The notes: a model not told the origin generated them from the letters alone. A stretch of 27,900 nucleotides of DNA from Fragilariopsis cylindrus CCMP1102 (GCA_900095095.1 FMBT01000070.1:1-27900); one strand, 5' to 3'. Shown: positions 1-10,190, counted from the stretch's first letter. Translations and numbers: made by a program.

Positions 1-436
1 TAACGAAAGAGAAATAAGAACGACGGTCTGTGCGTCAGCTATTTTCAAGCAAGAATATGTTATTATTGCAAGTTTGAAAATATCACGTGTCAAAAAGGAC
101 GATCGATGCATGTACTTCCTCCGTTTACCGTATAATTAAGATGCGCTATCGTTAGAAATTTTCAAACATAAAGGCGTTGAGAATCCTTAAAACCTACCCA
201 ATCAACAGGAAATTAAAAACAAAATGAGATTTTGAAAATTTTTATACTCACTCTCCACCCTATTATCGAATGTAAATTCCTCACTATAGCGCGTGTGAGT
301 TATGCGTTGCACGGATTGAACGCCAATAATAAACACATTCCATCACTTTTCTTGAATCTGTTAACATACTAGTAGTTCATTGAGAATATAAATTGACTTG
401 CCTCTACTACATTTGCTATCGCTATTGTTTTTGAAA
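1..436. other. Non-coding left flank
   Basis: This AT-rich stretch holds no open frame I would defend. It is the 5' flank of the MANF-like gene that begins at 437. I see no recognisable RNA gene, repeat or promoter box in it. Confidence 0.5.
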
Positions 437-1181
437 ATGAAATTTGTATCAACTTTGATTGCTTGTTTGGCTACTGCGGCCTTAGCTGCCGAGGATCCAA
501 AAGAATGCGAAGGTGAGCGGCATTATTATTGACGAGAAAATACGGTCATTGATGGGGGGGGGGTATCGTCATCACAATTCGAAATGAATGAATCTAGCCC
601 TTTTTCTCAACCCACACATCTTTTTTTTTCTTTTCCTTCTTTTTTCTTTTTGAATTATTTTATGCTTAATTTTACTATCGATTATTGCATTATCTGTCTT
701 GTGGACATAATCGAATGATCGGACGAACTAAATAATAATTAATCTCGATCCAGTTTGTATCAAGGTTATGGATGAAATTCGGGCTACCATGACCAAGGCG
801 GATACCAAAAAGAAACCAATGATAGAAAATGCTATGAATACTTATTGTGAAAACAAGGATGAGAAGTTAACAGCAAGAGAAAAGAAGATCTGTTACTACA
901 TCGATCCAATTAAGCGGGATATTGCTCAACCATTTTCTCTTGGTATGTCGTCACTTAAACTTTGTAAGCGAATTACTAAGTCCAACCCAGAAATTTGTTC
1001 GGTCAAATATCCAGTAAAAACTGATAAAATGGAAACGAAGGATTTATCTAAACTACGAGTCAAACAGCTTAAGAAAATCTTAGACGAAAGAGGAGTAGAT
1101 TACAAGGGACTTCTTGAAAAGGATGAATTTGTCAAGAAGGTTGAAGCAACCGAACACTTGGCTGGAAATGATGAATTCTAA
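437..1181 (+). CDS. MANF/CDNF-like (ARMET family) secreted/ER protein
   Basis: Two exons, 437-512 and 754-1181, joined in phase 1 across a 241-base intron (donor GTGAGC, acceptor CCAG), give 167 residues, close to the size of animal MANF. Residues 1 to about 18 form a signal peptide ending in an Ala-rich stretch. The N-terminal saposin-like half carries ECEVCIKV just after the signal, then CENK, KICYYIDP, LCKRI and EICSVKYP; the cysteines and the CYYI motif follow the MANF pattern. The C-terminal SAP-like half has LRVKQLKKILDERGVDYKGL, nearly identical in layout to MANF's LRVKELKKILDDWG. In animals the family acts in the ER stress response and is partly secreted. Here the SAP-domain CXXC (CKGC) is absent, replaced by YKGL. 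The chain ends in NDEF, which could be a degenerate ER-retrieval signal (inference). The start at 437 is chosen because it supplies the signal peptide and completes the first cysteine pair. The gene converges on the Oxa1-like gene, 113 bases apart. Confidence 0.85.
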
Positions 1182-1294
1182 ATACAATTTACATAAGAAA
1201 ATATACAGTAACTCTATTAGTTTAAAAAAAAATATTGCCAAGCTTTAAAGGTGGCTTTAATTATCTGCGCTTGGTTCCTCTAAAAAGTCGGATG

Positions 1295-3153
1295 CTACCG
1301 TCTTGTATTATTCCTGCCACCTTTTTTCTTGGTTGTGACCTTGCGTTTCCTTTTTTTAAATTGCTCGGGGTCGAAAGTATCTGAAGTGGTGGTCGGGAGT
1401 TCTGTCATTTTAACGCCCATATTTGCAGCTTTCATGTCTCTTTCGTCGGACCCTTGAACCAAAAATTGTTCCTGTTTACTTTGGGATGCCACTTCTTTTG
1501 CTCGTTCTTCACGTAGTTCGTCCACCTGTCGACTTTCTAACTCGCTCATAGAAGCTGAAATACCATGTATGTATAGCCCACCCCATGCAGCCGATGCCTC
1601 CGGCATCGAAAGGTTTGGCAGTTTAGTCAACCCAGCTGGAGAAGATATTTCGTTTTCTATATCGGATTGTTGAGGTAAATCACTACCACGAATGGTACTA
1701 GGCCGATTGGTTCCTGGAAATGATGTTTCAAAACCTGCAGCCAATATGTTTCGTCCAAGAATAGGACCATCGCCACGAATTTCCTTAGCCTTCTGTTCAA
1801 GTTTTTTGAATTCCATAAATTCTTTAGCATATTTGGGTTCAGTCGGGGGAATTCCTATAGCTGGAAGACTCATCCATCCCCGCATCGTATCGTTCCGGAG
1901 TGCTGCACTTTGGAAGAGTGTCCATGTAAAGCTTGAAACCAAGTATATTTGTAACCCAGCGGGAGACTGTGCGGCAAAACATGGCATAAAAACTGCCAGA
2001 GTCTGAAAAAGATCTTTAAGAATACCAGCGAAATCAGACTGACTTGCTGCTGGTCCACTTAAACTCCTCTTTCCAATTGCAACTTCAACATTAAAATAAA
2101 GCATAGCTCCAGCAAGAATAGGTAGACCAAACCATGGATCAGGATCGGTTAAATCAGTTACCCATAGTAGTCCATTTTCTGTTAATTCCTGAGCAAGAGT
2201 GGGATCTAATCCATTAACGATTTTTCTCAGGTCGGTTGCTACATAATAGAAAAATGGAATTTGTATAAATGGACTCAAAAAGACTGTAAGCGGATTGATT
2301 TTATGTAGCTTGTAAATACCACGAACTGTTTGCATGTTTTGTAGTAACAGGTATCGTTTTTCGAGCAGGCTTTTCCCTTCCGCTCTCATTTTTTGCAAAT
2401 CATTTTGAAATAGTGTCTAGAAGTATGTATAGCGGTTGATATGTTACGTATGTAAAAAAACAAATTTGTGAGAGATGGAATAGAAGTTTTTTCCTTGATT
2501 TAAAAAAAAATAAAACACACACACACACAGACAGACAGTTTCATTTTGATTATCTCTCAACACCAATGTGCTGGTCGAACATCAACATGCCGATTTGATG
2601 ATTTTGTTGGTAGTACTTACCACAATAAACTGAACTTCTGGAGCGACCTTAGCATATCTAGCCGCAGTACGAGCTCCGTAGATAACAACTGGCAATAGAG
2701 AAGCCCGTAGCATAAAATTCATCGCTGAAAATGTAGCCCAATACGGCATTCCGACATCAGAATGTAATGAATTTATAACCACACCCGTACCTCCTGACAA
2801 AGTAAAATCTTGTATAATATCTGGAGATAACCACGAAGCAATGGATCGAGTCTGAATATTGCTATTACTATTACTATTACTATTAATATAATTCATTTGC
2901 GGATAACGTAGATATTCTGCGATACTATTCCACTCCGAGGGAAGGAGTGTTTTTGTTGCTGTTGTTGTTGTTGTTGTTGCATATTGTTTGAAATTGGTAA
3001 CCACAGCGCATTGAATGTGTGAACAAATATGCAAACGTCGTCGCCGAGAAGAAATATGAAGACCATCTTGAATCAAGGTTTATATAAATGTTCTGATTTC
3101 AGTCTAATACCGTTGGAGAAACCTGATCTTTTCATTATATGTTGTTTCATCAT
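1295..3153 (-). CDS. Oxa1/YidC/Alb3-type membrane protein insertase, probably mitochondrial
   Basis: The two sure exons are 3066-2621 and 2416-1295, joined in phase 0 over a 204-base intron with a GTAAGT donor. The large exon opens upstream without an ATG. A tiny first exon 3153-3111 (ATGATGAAA..., donor GTATTA, 44-base intron, acceptor CAAG) keeps the frame and gives 536 residues; this first exon is a guess. The first residues are rich in Arg and Ser/Thr with few acids (HISSRRRRLHICSH), as in a mitochondrial presequence, so Oxa1 is favoured over plastid Alb3. Family features are WATFSAMNFMLRASLLPV (first core transmembrane helix with its conserved Arg), PFIQIPFFYYVATDLRK, LLWVTDLTDPDPWFGLPIL, and a final helix followed by LRNDTMRGWMSLP. 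The C-terminal tail of about 180 residues is hydrophilic and ends with a Lys/Arg-rich segment that could contact ribosomes, as in mitochondrial Oxa1 (family knowledge). Its role would be insertion of organelle-encoded proteins into the inner membrane. Confidence 0.85.
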
Positions 3154-3643
3154 TACTCTCGGCATAGACGTTGTGGTGTTATTGGATCCTTCGAGTTAGA
3201 TGTTTCCCAGCTAATCACTGATAAGCTTAAACATGCCACTTAAAAATCATAAACTTTCCCATTCTTTTCTTTTTTTGATTTGATGATGATGATGATTGAT
3301 TATTCAATTCGATGATTATGATCAAATAATTGTAATCGAATGAATCAATCAATCGGCATTCATGACTGACTCACTGATGATTCATTTTCACGCGGGATCT
3401 ATTCTACAGTATTCATTCGTTGAATTTTTGAAATGCAAAATATAAATTTTGAAAAATGAGAGGATGGAATCGACGACACTTTTGACTTCTAACATTAAAT
3501 TTTTGAATTGCTTGTCATTTGTCATATGGAGAAAGGGATAGTTCTCAACGACTACTATCATCCTCGAGTTTTTCCAGCAATGGATTTATCCTCTTTCGGT
3601 CGTCATCGGTATGAGATAACATTAATTTGAAAGTAATTGCACT
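3154..3643. other. Intergenic region between divergent genes
   Basis: About 490 bases between the Oxa1-like gene (-) and the C78 peptidase gene (+). It contains simple GAT-rich stretches near 3280-3350 and no clear gene. A short open run from the ATG at 3526 to about 3610, ending near GTATGAG, could be an upstream exon of the peptidase gene, but I could not join it in frame convincingly. Confidence 0.4.
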
Positions 3644-5282
3644 ATGTCTACCGGTGCTAAGCTTACCCTCTTCAAGGCGAGCAACAACAGCAGCAGGAAA
3701 TCATCGATTTGGTCGATGATGGTAGCGATGACGAAATCGAAAACGAAGATGCTGATCCGCAACAAAATGCTTCATCAAAGAAGCATCAGTATCGTACTAG
3801 TACCAGTATCGTTAGGGGAATCGACATCATCATCATTGGGGATACACGGAAGAGAAAACATACACAACCTCAAGGCACGAAAACAAAAGTTGACAGCGAT
3901 ATTGATGTTATCGATTTAGGTTGACGGTATCAGTATCAGCAAATCATATCAGTACTAGCAGCAGTAACAAGGAAAGGGGGTGAAACGACAAAAGGCTACT
4001 AACATTATTAACAACAGCAGTAATGATAACAGCAATAACAACATTTGTTCAAATGACGCCGCCATCGCTGCCGCTATTGCCGCTAGCGAAGAAGATTCAT
4101 ATTCATATACTGCTCCTGCTGGAATCATAACCTCCGCTACTAATAGAAGTACTATCGTCACTACTAGTACAGCAACAGAAAACTTAGTTGTTGAACTCGG
4201 GGGAAACGATAGCGATAATGCGATATTAACACATGGACTGTAGAAAATATACAACAATTATATCACTTTCACAAACAACAAGAACAACAACAAGCTCAAC
4301 GAAATATTATTACTGGACGTGCATTCCTTCAATCGCCTCCTCATCTTCTTCTTCTTCCGACGACAACACGACGAACACTGCCGGTATGATTCCTGGTGCT
4401 GTACAACATATTCAACAGAAGGATCAATGGTCATGCGGTTATCGTAATTATCAAATGATGTTATCAGCTATACTACCATGTTTAGCAAGTAGTAGTAATC
4501 ATATGATATATCAACGTGGATATATAACACGAAGAGAAATAATGAGAAACACACCAAACAAATTGCAACAATCACCTATAATATTACCATCATTGAACAA
4601 ACACAAAAATCTATAGAAGATTCATGGGATGAAGGATTTGATCCAGATGGTGCAAATCATTATCGACATAAAATTGTAGGTAAACAATCAGATAGTGGTA
4701 AAATTGGTGCTATGGAAGTATGTAATTTATTTTGGTATCATGGTATTGATTCTGTTGTTATACAGTTTATCAAATGTTATAAATCACGACAACAATTGCC
4801 ATATTTTATTCGTAATTATTTTGATGATGATAGTAATTCATATACGAATAATAATAACAGCAACAACAATAATAACAATAATAATAACGATGCATGTTTT
4901 ATAGCAAATAAAGTATTATCGGATGCATACACAGAATCTAATTTCGGTATTTCGCAACAACAACAACAACAACAACAAACGACGAAGAATGCTCGTACCA
5001 CGAATAATACTTCTATACAAAAAACCAAAATACCATTGTATTTACAATGGGAGGGACATTCCGTTACGATTGTTGGTATTGAAATTCAAGTTAAAGTCAA
5101 ACAAAATACTAATATGATTGCTGTTTCTGTCGCTGCTACTGCTACTACAGCAAAATATAACAATGATAATAATTATGACTATGATTTTACTTTATTAGTA
5201 CTAGATCCGTTGAAATCAAGTATTAAAATACAAAAGGATCTACGGATATGCAAATTGAAACAACAACAACAACAGCATACAC

Positions 5283-5326
<44 letters not shown>

Positions 5327-5554
5327 CTACTACCAAATTCGGTACGATTGCCATGGAAAGATATACAAAATAAAGATACGCAAATTATATTATGTACATT
5401 GCGATCAATGACATATCAAGAACGGATGACGTGTTGTGATAATGGAGGATCGGGAAGAATTCATAGTAATAATAATAATGATAATATGCATGGTAGAGTG
5501 ATAACTGCAGCAGAAGCTGCGGTACAAAAACAAATCAACCACTACGGTCGGTAA
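3644..5554 (+). CDS. C78 family cysteine peptidase (UFSP/ZUFSP-like), reading frame disrupted
   Basis: The C-terminal two thirds match the ZUFSP/UFSP peptidase layout. DQWSCGYRNYQMML carries the catalytic Cys (codon 4434-4436), SIEDSWDEGFDPDGA and IGAMEVCNLFWYHGID follow, then LYLQWEGHSVTIVGIE with the catalytic His (5057-5059) and LLVLDPLKSS with the Asp (5204-5206). The family cleaves ubiquitin or UFM1 conjugates. Upstream, the segment at about 3697-3740 reads EIIDLVDDGSDDEIE, like a SUMO-interacting motif. The segment at about 4050-4100 reads DAAIAAAIAASEED, like a ubiquitin-interacting motif. No single frame holds all this. The coding-looking segments are approximately 3661-3924, 3921-3983, 3968-4243, 4219-4389, 4233-4616 and 4570-5554. 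Each junction needs the frame to step back by one base, as if one base were missing. Causes could be assembly indels, pseudogene decay or unrecognised introns. The N-terminus is uncertain; the ATG at 3644 is only a candidate. Asn, Gln and Ser tracts are heavy throughout. Confidence 0.6.
4955..4979 (+). repeat. CAA triplet microsatellite in coding sequence
   Basis: About eight CAA units in a row, read as polyglutamine within the C78 peptidase gene. They lie in a linker between the GIDSVVIQF core segment and the catalytic His segment. Confidence 0.8.
5284..5326 (+). repeat. GTCATC hexamer microsatellite (polyserine)
   Basis: About seven copies of a six-base unit, read as alternating TCA and TCG serine codons in the C78 peptidase gene. 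The tract follows the catalytic Asp segment. Alternating synonymous codons make it a hexamer rather than a triplet repeat. Confidence 0.85.
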
Positions 5555-6455
5555 CGATAATGCATCCAATTTAAGATCTCAAATTTAAAAACCTAATAGA
5601 TCCACCAAGTACACTGTAAATGTGGGCAGAGTGAACAAGAAAGAAAGAATAACCCCTGCCAAAACAAAATTTACCTGTTGTTGGTGCGTTTTGATGTCTT
5701 GAGAAAGAAAGGTAAAAAAGGAAACGGAATTGTGGAGCTTTTATTAATATATGTATGCAAAGATCAAAGCCTCGCATCATACAGTACTATAATATTGTTA
5801 TATACTGTATACTGATATGTAAAAGTAGAAGAAAATTAGAAGAATCGTATGTGTTGTTTAATTTTAGAATAATGATCAATAATATTATGATATAATAATA
5901 TAAAAGAATAATTCTATGTGTAACTTTAAGAGATAAATCTAAATTGACTCGATCGACTCACATCTCAAATATTATATATATATATACGTGTTGTGCGAAA
6001 AGGAGAGTATCATACGCCTAGAAATTTCCACGACTAAAACACTAGTTTAAAAAGTAGGAAGTCATAAGAAAAAGGATGAAAGATCACAAAAAGCGGTTTT
6101 TTGTTACTAGTAGTTACGGTATTTGCGAATTCGCTCATTATTATTGATTTCTTCCGGTAATAAGAGTGCATCGATCGTTTATGCTCGAAATGCCGATGTA
6201 CGATCTCACTAACTGTTAATAGAAGTATACTGTCTTTTTGTTTTCACCTGAAGAGACAAGCGATGTCGGGAGGTTTGTGACACACAACACACAAACCTTC
6301 TATCTTGGTCTTTTCTATTCTCTTACGATCAATATAATTATCTCTGAAACAAACCGAAGAAATTCAAGAAGGGAATGAACGAATGGAATAAAGGAAAGAT
6401 AATAATAATAATATTATATATTAAGACGGACGGGCGACTGTCAATTTCGTAAGCC
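5555..6455. other. Intergenic region, no gene seen
   Basis: About 900 bases, very AT-rich, with TA-rich runs at 5860-5990. It separates the 3' end of the C78 peptidase gene from the start of the ArfGAP gene. The short open frames on the minus strand (for example 5571-5780) have no family look. I see no RNA gene. Confidence 0.5.
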
Positions 6456-8643
6456 ATGATGGTAATATCGCAGGATGAATTGAAGTCGCAACTAAAGGAG
6501 TTGATGCGAATTCCAGAGAACATAGTTTGCGCCGATTGTGGAGGTATGTAATTTCTTCTAGTGTTGAATTCTTCCAATATAATGATGTTGACCGATCGAC
6601 CGGGTATCCTTTATTTACGACACTGACACACGTGATTATTCTCTAAATTTTTTACATACAATTACTTAATATTCGAATCAATAAAAATCGCTGTGCTAAT
6701 AATAGATAAACGGCCCACGTGGGCTTCTCTAATCGTTCCTCCCCCTGACCTTCCTTTCAAAAGTCCTATAGGATGCTTTTGTTGCTTTCATTGTAGCGGC
6801 GCCCATCGACGTATGGGTACTCATATTTGCTTCGTAAGGAGCGTAAACTTAGATGAATGTAAGTCAAGTTAAGTTAGCCGGTGATTGCGCTAGATTGGAT
6901 CACAAAGACTAACTACGTAGTTAGGATTGACAGTTTTAGTTTTGTCTCACGTGCGTATCCTTGTTCTTATTTTGCGTGTCACTTTTACCAGGGAAAGAAA
7001 AAGAGATAATTGCGATGAGGGATGGTGGGAACGCTTTGATAAACGTTTTATTCCAAGCAAAGTTAAATGATGAAATAAAAGCCAATGCGAGGCCTGATTG
7101 TCATACGGATCTAGAACAACGGAGCAAATTTATCTATGACAAGTATCAGCATCGTAAGTGGTATTCTGTTACAGCATATAATAAGCTGCAGATTAAGAAA
7201 AAGGCTGGCATAGCTATATCAAAATTAAATCAAGATTCCGTATCCGAAATGGAAGAAGATTTCTTTGCATCGCGTGGTAATATTGGAAATAACAACAGTT
7301 CTGGATCCGGTAAAGTTAACGACGAAAATGAGTGGTGGAAAACTGAAAGTAGTAATAATGATAGTGCCACTGACGGGCTCAAGAAAAGTCAGAAAAATCA
7401 CACTAAAGCTAGCGACTCTCGTAAGGCCACCTTTCTCCGCTCTGATAACCGCAGAAATCTAATGTCAACACATCAAATGGAATCAAAGTCTAAATTGCTA
7501 GATGATATTGCGCATTTAGGTACTTCAAGTCGTAATGACGAGAAAAAGACAAAACCATCAGATATCAAACGAAACTCATCACTCAAAAAACGCAGTGAGA
7601 ATGGAAAGCATGCATCTAGAAGAGAAAGTATTAAAAAAGCACAGGGAAATACTAATGGTGCCCCCTCGGTTGGATCTCGTTCCAGAAAAGCACCGTCAAG
7701 ATCAAGAAGTGGTGATAGCTTCGGTGGTGATGACTCTTCCAATGGTATTATAAAAGAACAGGGAAATACCAATGATGACCCCTCGGCTAGACCTCGTTCC
7801 AGAAAAGCGCCGTCGAGATCGAAAAGTGGTGGGAGCTCGGGTGGTTACGACTCATTCAATGGTAGTATAAAAGAACAGGGAGATACTAATGATACCCCCT
7901 CGGTTAGACCTCGTTCCAGAAAAACACCGTCAAGATCGAGAAGTGGTGAGAGATCCGGTGGTAATGAATCTTCCGCCATAAAAGATGGGATGAGTCAAAT
8001 AACAAAAGAAGAAGAAAGGAAGAAAGTATCCTCCTCAGATAAACCGCATCGACAAAAATCACTTGGAAATAGTAGACCGAAAATTAGATACAAGAGGAAT
8101 GGGTCTAATGACGACAACGATGTCGACGACTCTCGTATTACGACTCAGTCTGAACATATTCGAGGACATAAAAATGGGAGAAAGGAAAGAATATCCTCGG
8201 GTAAACCTCATAGACGAAAACCACCTCCTGGTCGGTCTAAAAGTAACTCAGTTGCAGGTGATGCACTAGTAACGAATCGAATGAGAAAGAGCGAACCAAA
8301 TAAAGATTCCGGTACTAGTAGGTCTAGACCTAGCAGGGGAGTGGAAAAATCAAAGTCTTTTGACATGAGCATGGACTCGAATCGGAATCATTGCGCACAA
8401 ACAACAGTTGACAGCTTAAGTGCAAGTGGTGTTGTATCCGAAAGTATTGCAAAGGAGCAGGAGCGCAATTCCTTGAGTAAAAATAGCTCTCGTTCCTCGT
8501 CGGCAGGAAATGGCGATCGTAAACCACGCAGGAGAAAATCCACTGACGAAAATACCCAGCTTAATAGCATACAATCTTCTTCGAATCGTAAGAGTAGACA
8601 AGATCGGGACAAAAAAGCTACAGCAAAATTAACAACTCAATAA
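6456..8643 (+). CDS. ArfGAP domain protein with Arg/Ser-rich repeat tail
   Basis: Three exons, 6456-6543, 6706-6858 and 6992-8643, all joined in phase 1, give 630 residues. Residues 1-130 form an ArfGAP domain: [20 protein letters not shown], then [20 protein letters not shown] (catalytic Arg within AHRR), [20 protein letters not shown] and later [14 protein letters not shown]. The zinc finger is C25-x2-C28-x27-C56-x2-C59, against the usual 16-residue spacing. The extra residues form a Pro-rich loop ([13 protein letters not shown]). The protein would stimulate GTP hydrolysis on an Arf GTPase in vesicle traffic. Residues from about 170 onwards are low complexity, basic and Ser/Arg rich. They include three tandem 39-residue units with [13 protein letters not shown] cores, likely disordered and phosphorylatable (inference). 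The first two exons are too short to stand out by themselves; the phase and zinc-finger match support them. Confidence 0.85.
7644..7986 (+). repeat. 117-base in-frame tandem repeat
   Basis: Three units begin at 7644, 7761 and 7878, an exact 117-base (39-codon) period, the third slightly shortened. Each encodes an acidic/Asn linker, then [13 protein letters not shown] or a close variant, then a Gly/Ser-rich stretch. The copies differ at scattered bases, so the duplication is not brand new. Confidence 0.85.
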
Positions 8644-8949
8644 AACATCAGCATTTATATAACTATGCATGCTTTCGGACAATAATCTCCCAGGAGGAAA
8701 AGCCTTACTTATTGGGTACATTGTGACGCTTCACAGTGCTCATCCTCTCTATTCATAAACGTATTAAATTTGAGTTATTGCTCTATGGATGCCCGAGTAT
8801 TTTATCAGAATAACCGACTCCAACATTAAATTTAAAAAAATCCAAGGCCACGTATAGAGGTCACTTGGCTACTACAACTTGTCGTATCAAAACAACTTGT
8901 CGTATCAAAACTAGGTTTTATTAGTTACTTAAACGTAATTTTACAGCTT
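8644..8949. other. Intergenic region, tail to tail
   Basis: About 300 bases between the ArfGAP stop and the coding-looking sequence that may end the coiled-coil gene on the other strand. Apart from the 18-base tandem duplication at 8875-8910 it shows nothing recognisable. Confidence 0.4.
8875..8910. repeat. 18-base perfect tandem duplication
   Basis: The unit CAACTTGTCGTATCAAAA occurs twice in direct succession (8875-8892 and 8893-8910), in non-coding sequence. Confidence 0.85.
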
Positions 8950-9335
8950 TTAGCTTGTGCCCCTTAAAATATTATTTGGAAATGAAATTTGCAGAGTACG
9001 AAAACTAATAACCATTTGCATCACCATTTGCATCTCCCGCATGCGGAATTTCAATTTATCCCAGTGCTGATCAATGATAACGGAAAGCAGTGCCGTTTTG
9101 TCTTGATCCAACGTCATAAATTTTGCCAATTCCTTTATGAATAATAAATAACAGTAGATAAAGTGGCCGTTCACAGATGGGAAATGAGACAAAATTACAC
9201 GATACATTGTGAGCCAAAAACAAGAACTGAATCTTTATATTTGTATTTCTCTTACCGCACGAAATTAGTGCCTGGCGTAAATTCTGGGTACACAATTCCT
9301 GCTTTAGTTGCTGCTTCTACTTCTGCTGCTATATT
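8950..9335 (-). other. Coding-looking extension beyond the stop of the coiled-coil gene
   Basis: Directly after the TGA at 9338-9336, the same frame stays open for 27 codons. It reads like protein (IAAEVEAATKAGIVYPEFTP then GTNFVR) up to a strong GTAAGAG donor near 9258. Further on, after a CATAAAG acceptor near 9149, another stretch reads ELAKFMTLDQDKTALLSVII and DQHWDKLKFRMREMQ, with a TAA at 8952-8950. The two parts look like one conserved C-terminal domain. However, the splice phase is off by one base for the second part, and the TGA lies in between. An intron hiding the TGA (acceptor ATATAG near 9332), retained-intron isoforms or sequence errors could each explain it. Confidence 0.4.
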
Positions 9336-10190
9336 TCATCTTCGTCTTGATGTGTAGTTGAAAAATGAGGTTTCATCATAGTAGCGTTCTTGTCGATGTG
9401 TTCGTTCGTAGGGTATATCTAGATTTTGATGTCGATCAACACTATGGATGTTTGGATCCATGTGTGGTTTTCCTTGTTGTTGCTGTTGCTCTTTTTGTTG
9501 GCCCCTATTAGTTCTAGTATCAGTATCGTAGCTAGTAGTATTATTTTCGTGTTCTGCTTCCTTCTTTGAAACCAATATCTGACGACTTAATTCGGTGACT
9601 TTTGCTTTCAAACGGCGATTTTCTTCTTCTACATCCTTCTTCGAGTTTAATTGAAGTGACAATTCAGCGACTCTTGCCCGCAAGCGATGGATAGTGAAGT
9701 CGTCCTCGTTTTCATTTTCATTTTCCCAGCAATAATCACCACGACTACGACCATTGAAGTACTGTCTTCCACTGGAATTTTTGTTCCGATTAGGCGTAGC
9801 GGCGCTAACTAAAGGAGTTTCCACTGGTGGTGGTGGATCTTGAGGTGGTGTAGTAGGTGGTGGTGTGCGTGCTTGTGATTTTCTCGTATTACTACTATGT
9901 TGCTTTCGAGCAGAGAAAGGATAGTATTCAGTTGACATTTTTGCTGATTTCGATTGACTATGGGATGTAGCTAGAAGATCAAAGCTTCTGCTCAGATTAT
10001 CCAGTTCTTGTTGAAAACCCTCGATAACTCTTTCAATGTCGGGTGAATCCAATAACTGTTTTGAGGTGGCGGTAGACGATGACGGGGGACTCTTTCTCAA
10101 ATTCTCTTTGTTGTCGCGAGTTGTCTTCACTTCTTTGGGAATGTCATTATTGTTGGCTATTAATCGGCAATTGATGCTACTCATCGTCAT
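9336..10190 (-). CDS. Coiled-coil protein of unknown function
   Basis: A single open frame of 284 residues starts at the ATG at 10190; a second in-frame ATG lies two codons in. I do not recognise a family. The N-terminal 90 residues are Ser/Lys rich with a helical segment (IERVIEGFQQELDNLSRSFD). A Pro-rich linker follows (TPPPTTPPQDPPPPVETP), then an acidic ENENENEDD patch. Next come two heptad-repeat helices with leucine spacing (LRARVAELSLQL and LKAKVTELSRQI). A Gln-rich region leads into a Tyr/Arg-rich end. It is probably a scaffold or cytoskeletal linker (inference). The stop at 9338-9336 may not be the true end, because coding-looking sequence continues downstream. It is divergent from the CENP-X gene. 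Confidence 0.65.
   Translation of the reverse strand: MTMSSINCRLIANNNDIPKEVKTTRDNKENLRKSPPSSSTATSKQLLDSPDIERVIEGFQQELDNLSRSFDLLATSHSQSKSAKMSTEYYPFSARKQHSSNTRKSQARTPPPTTPPQDPPPPVETPLVSAATPNRNKNSSGRQYFNGRSRGDYCWENENENEDDFTIHRLRARVAELSLQLNSKKDVEEENRRLKAKVTELSRQILVSKKEAEHENNTTSYDTDTRTNRGQQKEQQQQQGKPHMDPNIHSVDRHQNLDIPYERTHRQERYYDETSFFNYTSRRR

Noticed and set aside
3955-4257. Minus-strand open frame of 100 codons rich in Leu and Val
   Set aside because: It is the antisense of the Asn/Ser/Ala-rich segment of the C78 peptidase gene; CAA/AAC/AGC repeats read backwards give Leu/Val/Ala runs that imitate membrane helices.
4816-5028. Minus-strand open frame with Cys and Leu runs
   Set aside because: It is the antisense of CAA and AAT triplet repeats; the cysteines and leucines are repeat artefacts.
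5571-5780. Minus-strand open frame of 69 codons in the region after the C78 gene
   Set aside because: No family resemblance, no splice context, and the composition is that of AT-rich non-coding sequence.
6713-6724. Perfect 12-base palindrome GCCCACGTGGGC
   Set aside because: It lies inside ArfGAP exon 2, where it encodes part of the conserved RPTWAS zinc-finger segment, so coding constraint explains it.
9336-9338. TGA read as selenocysteine in the coiled-coil gene
   Set aside because: Although diatoms make selenoproteins, the context (Arg-rich, no redox motif) does not suit it and I saw no SECIS-like element; an intron or a sequence error is more likely.
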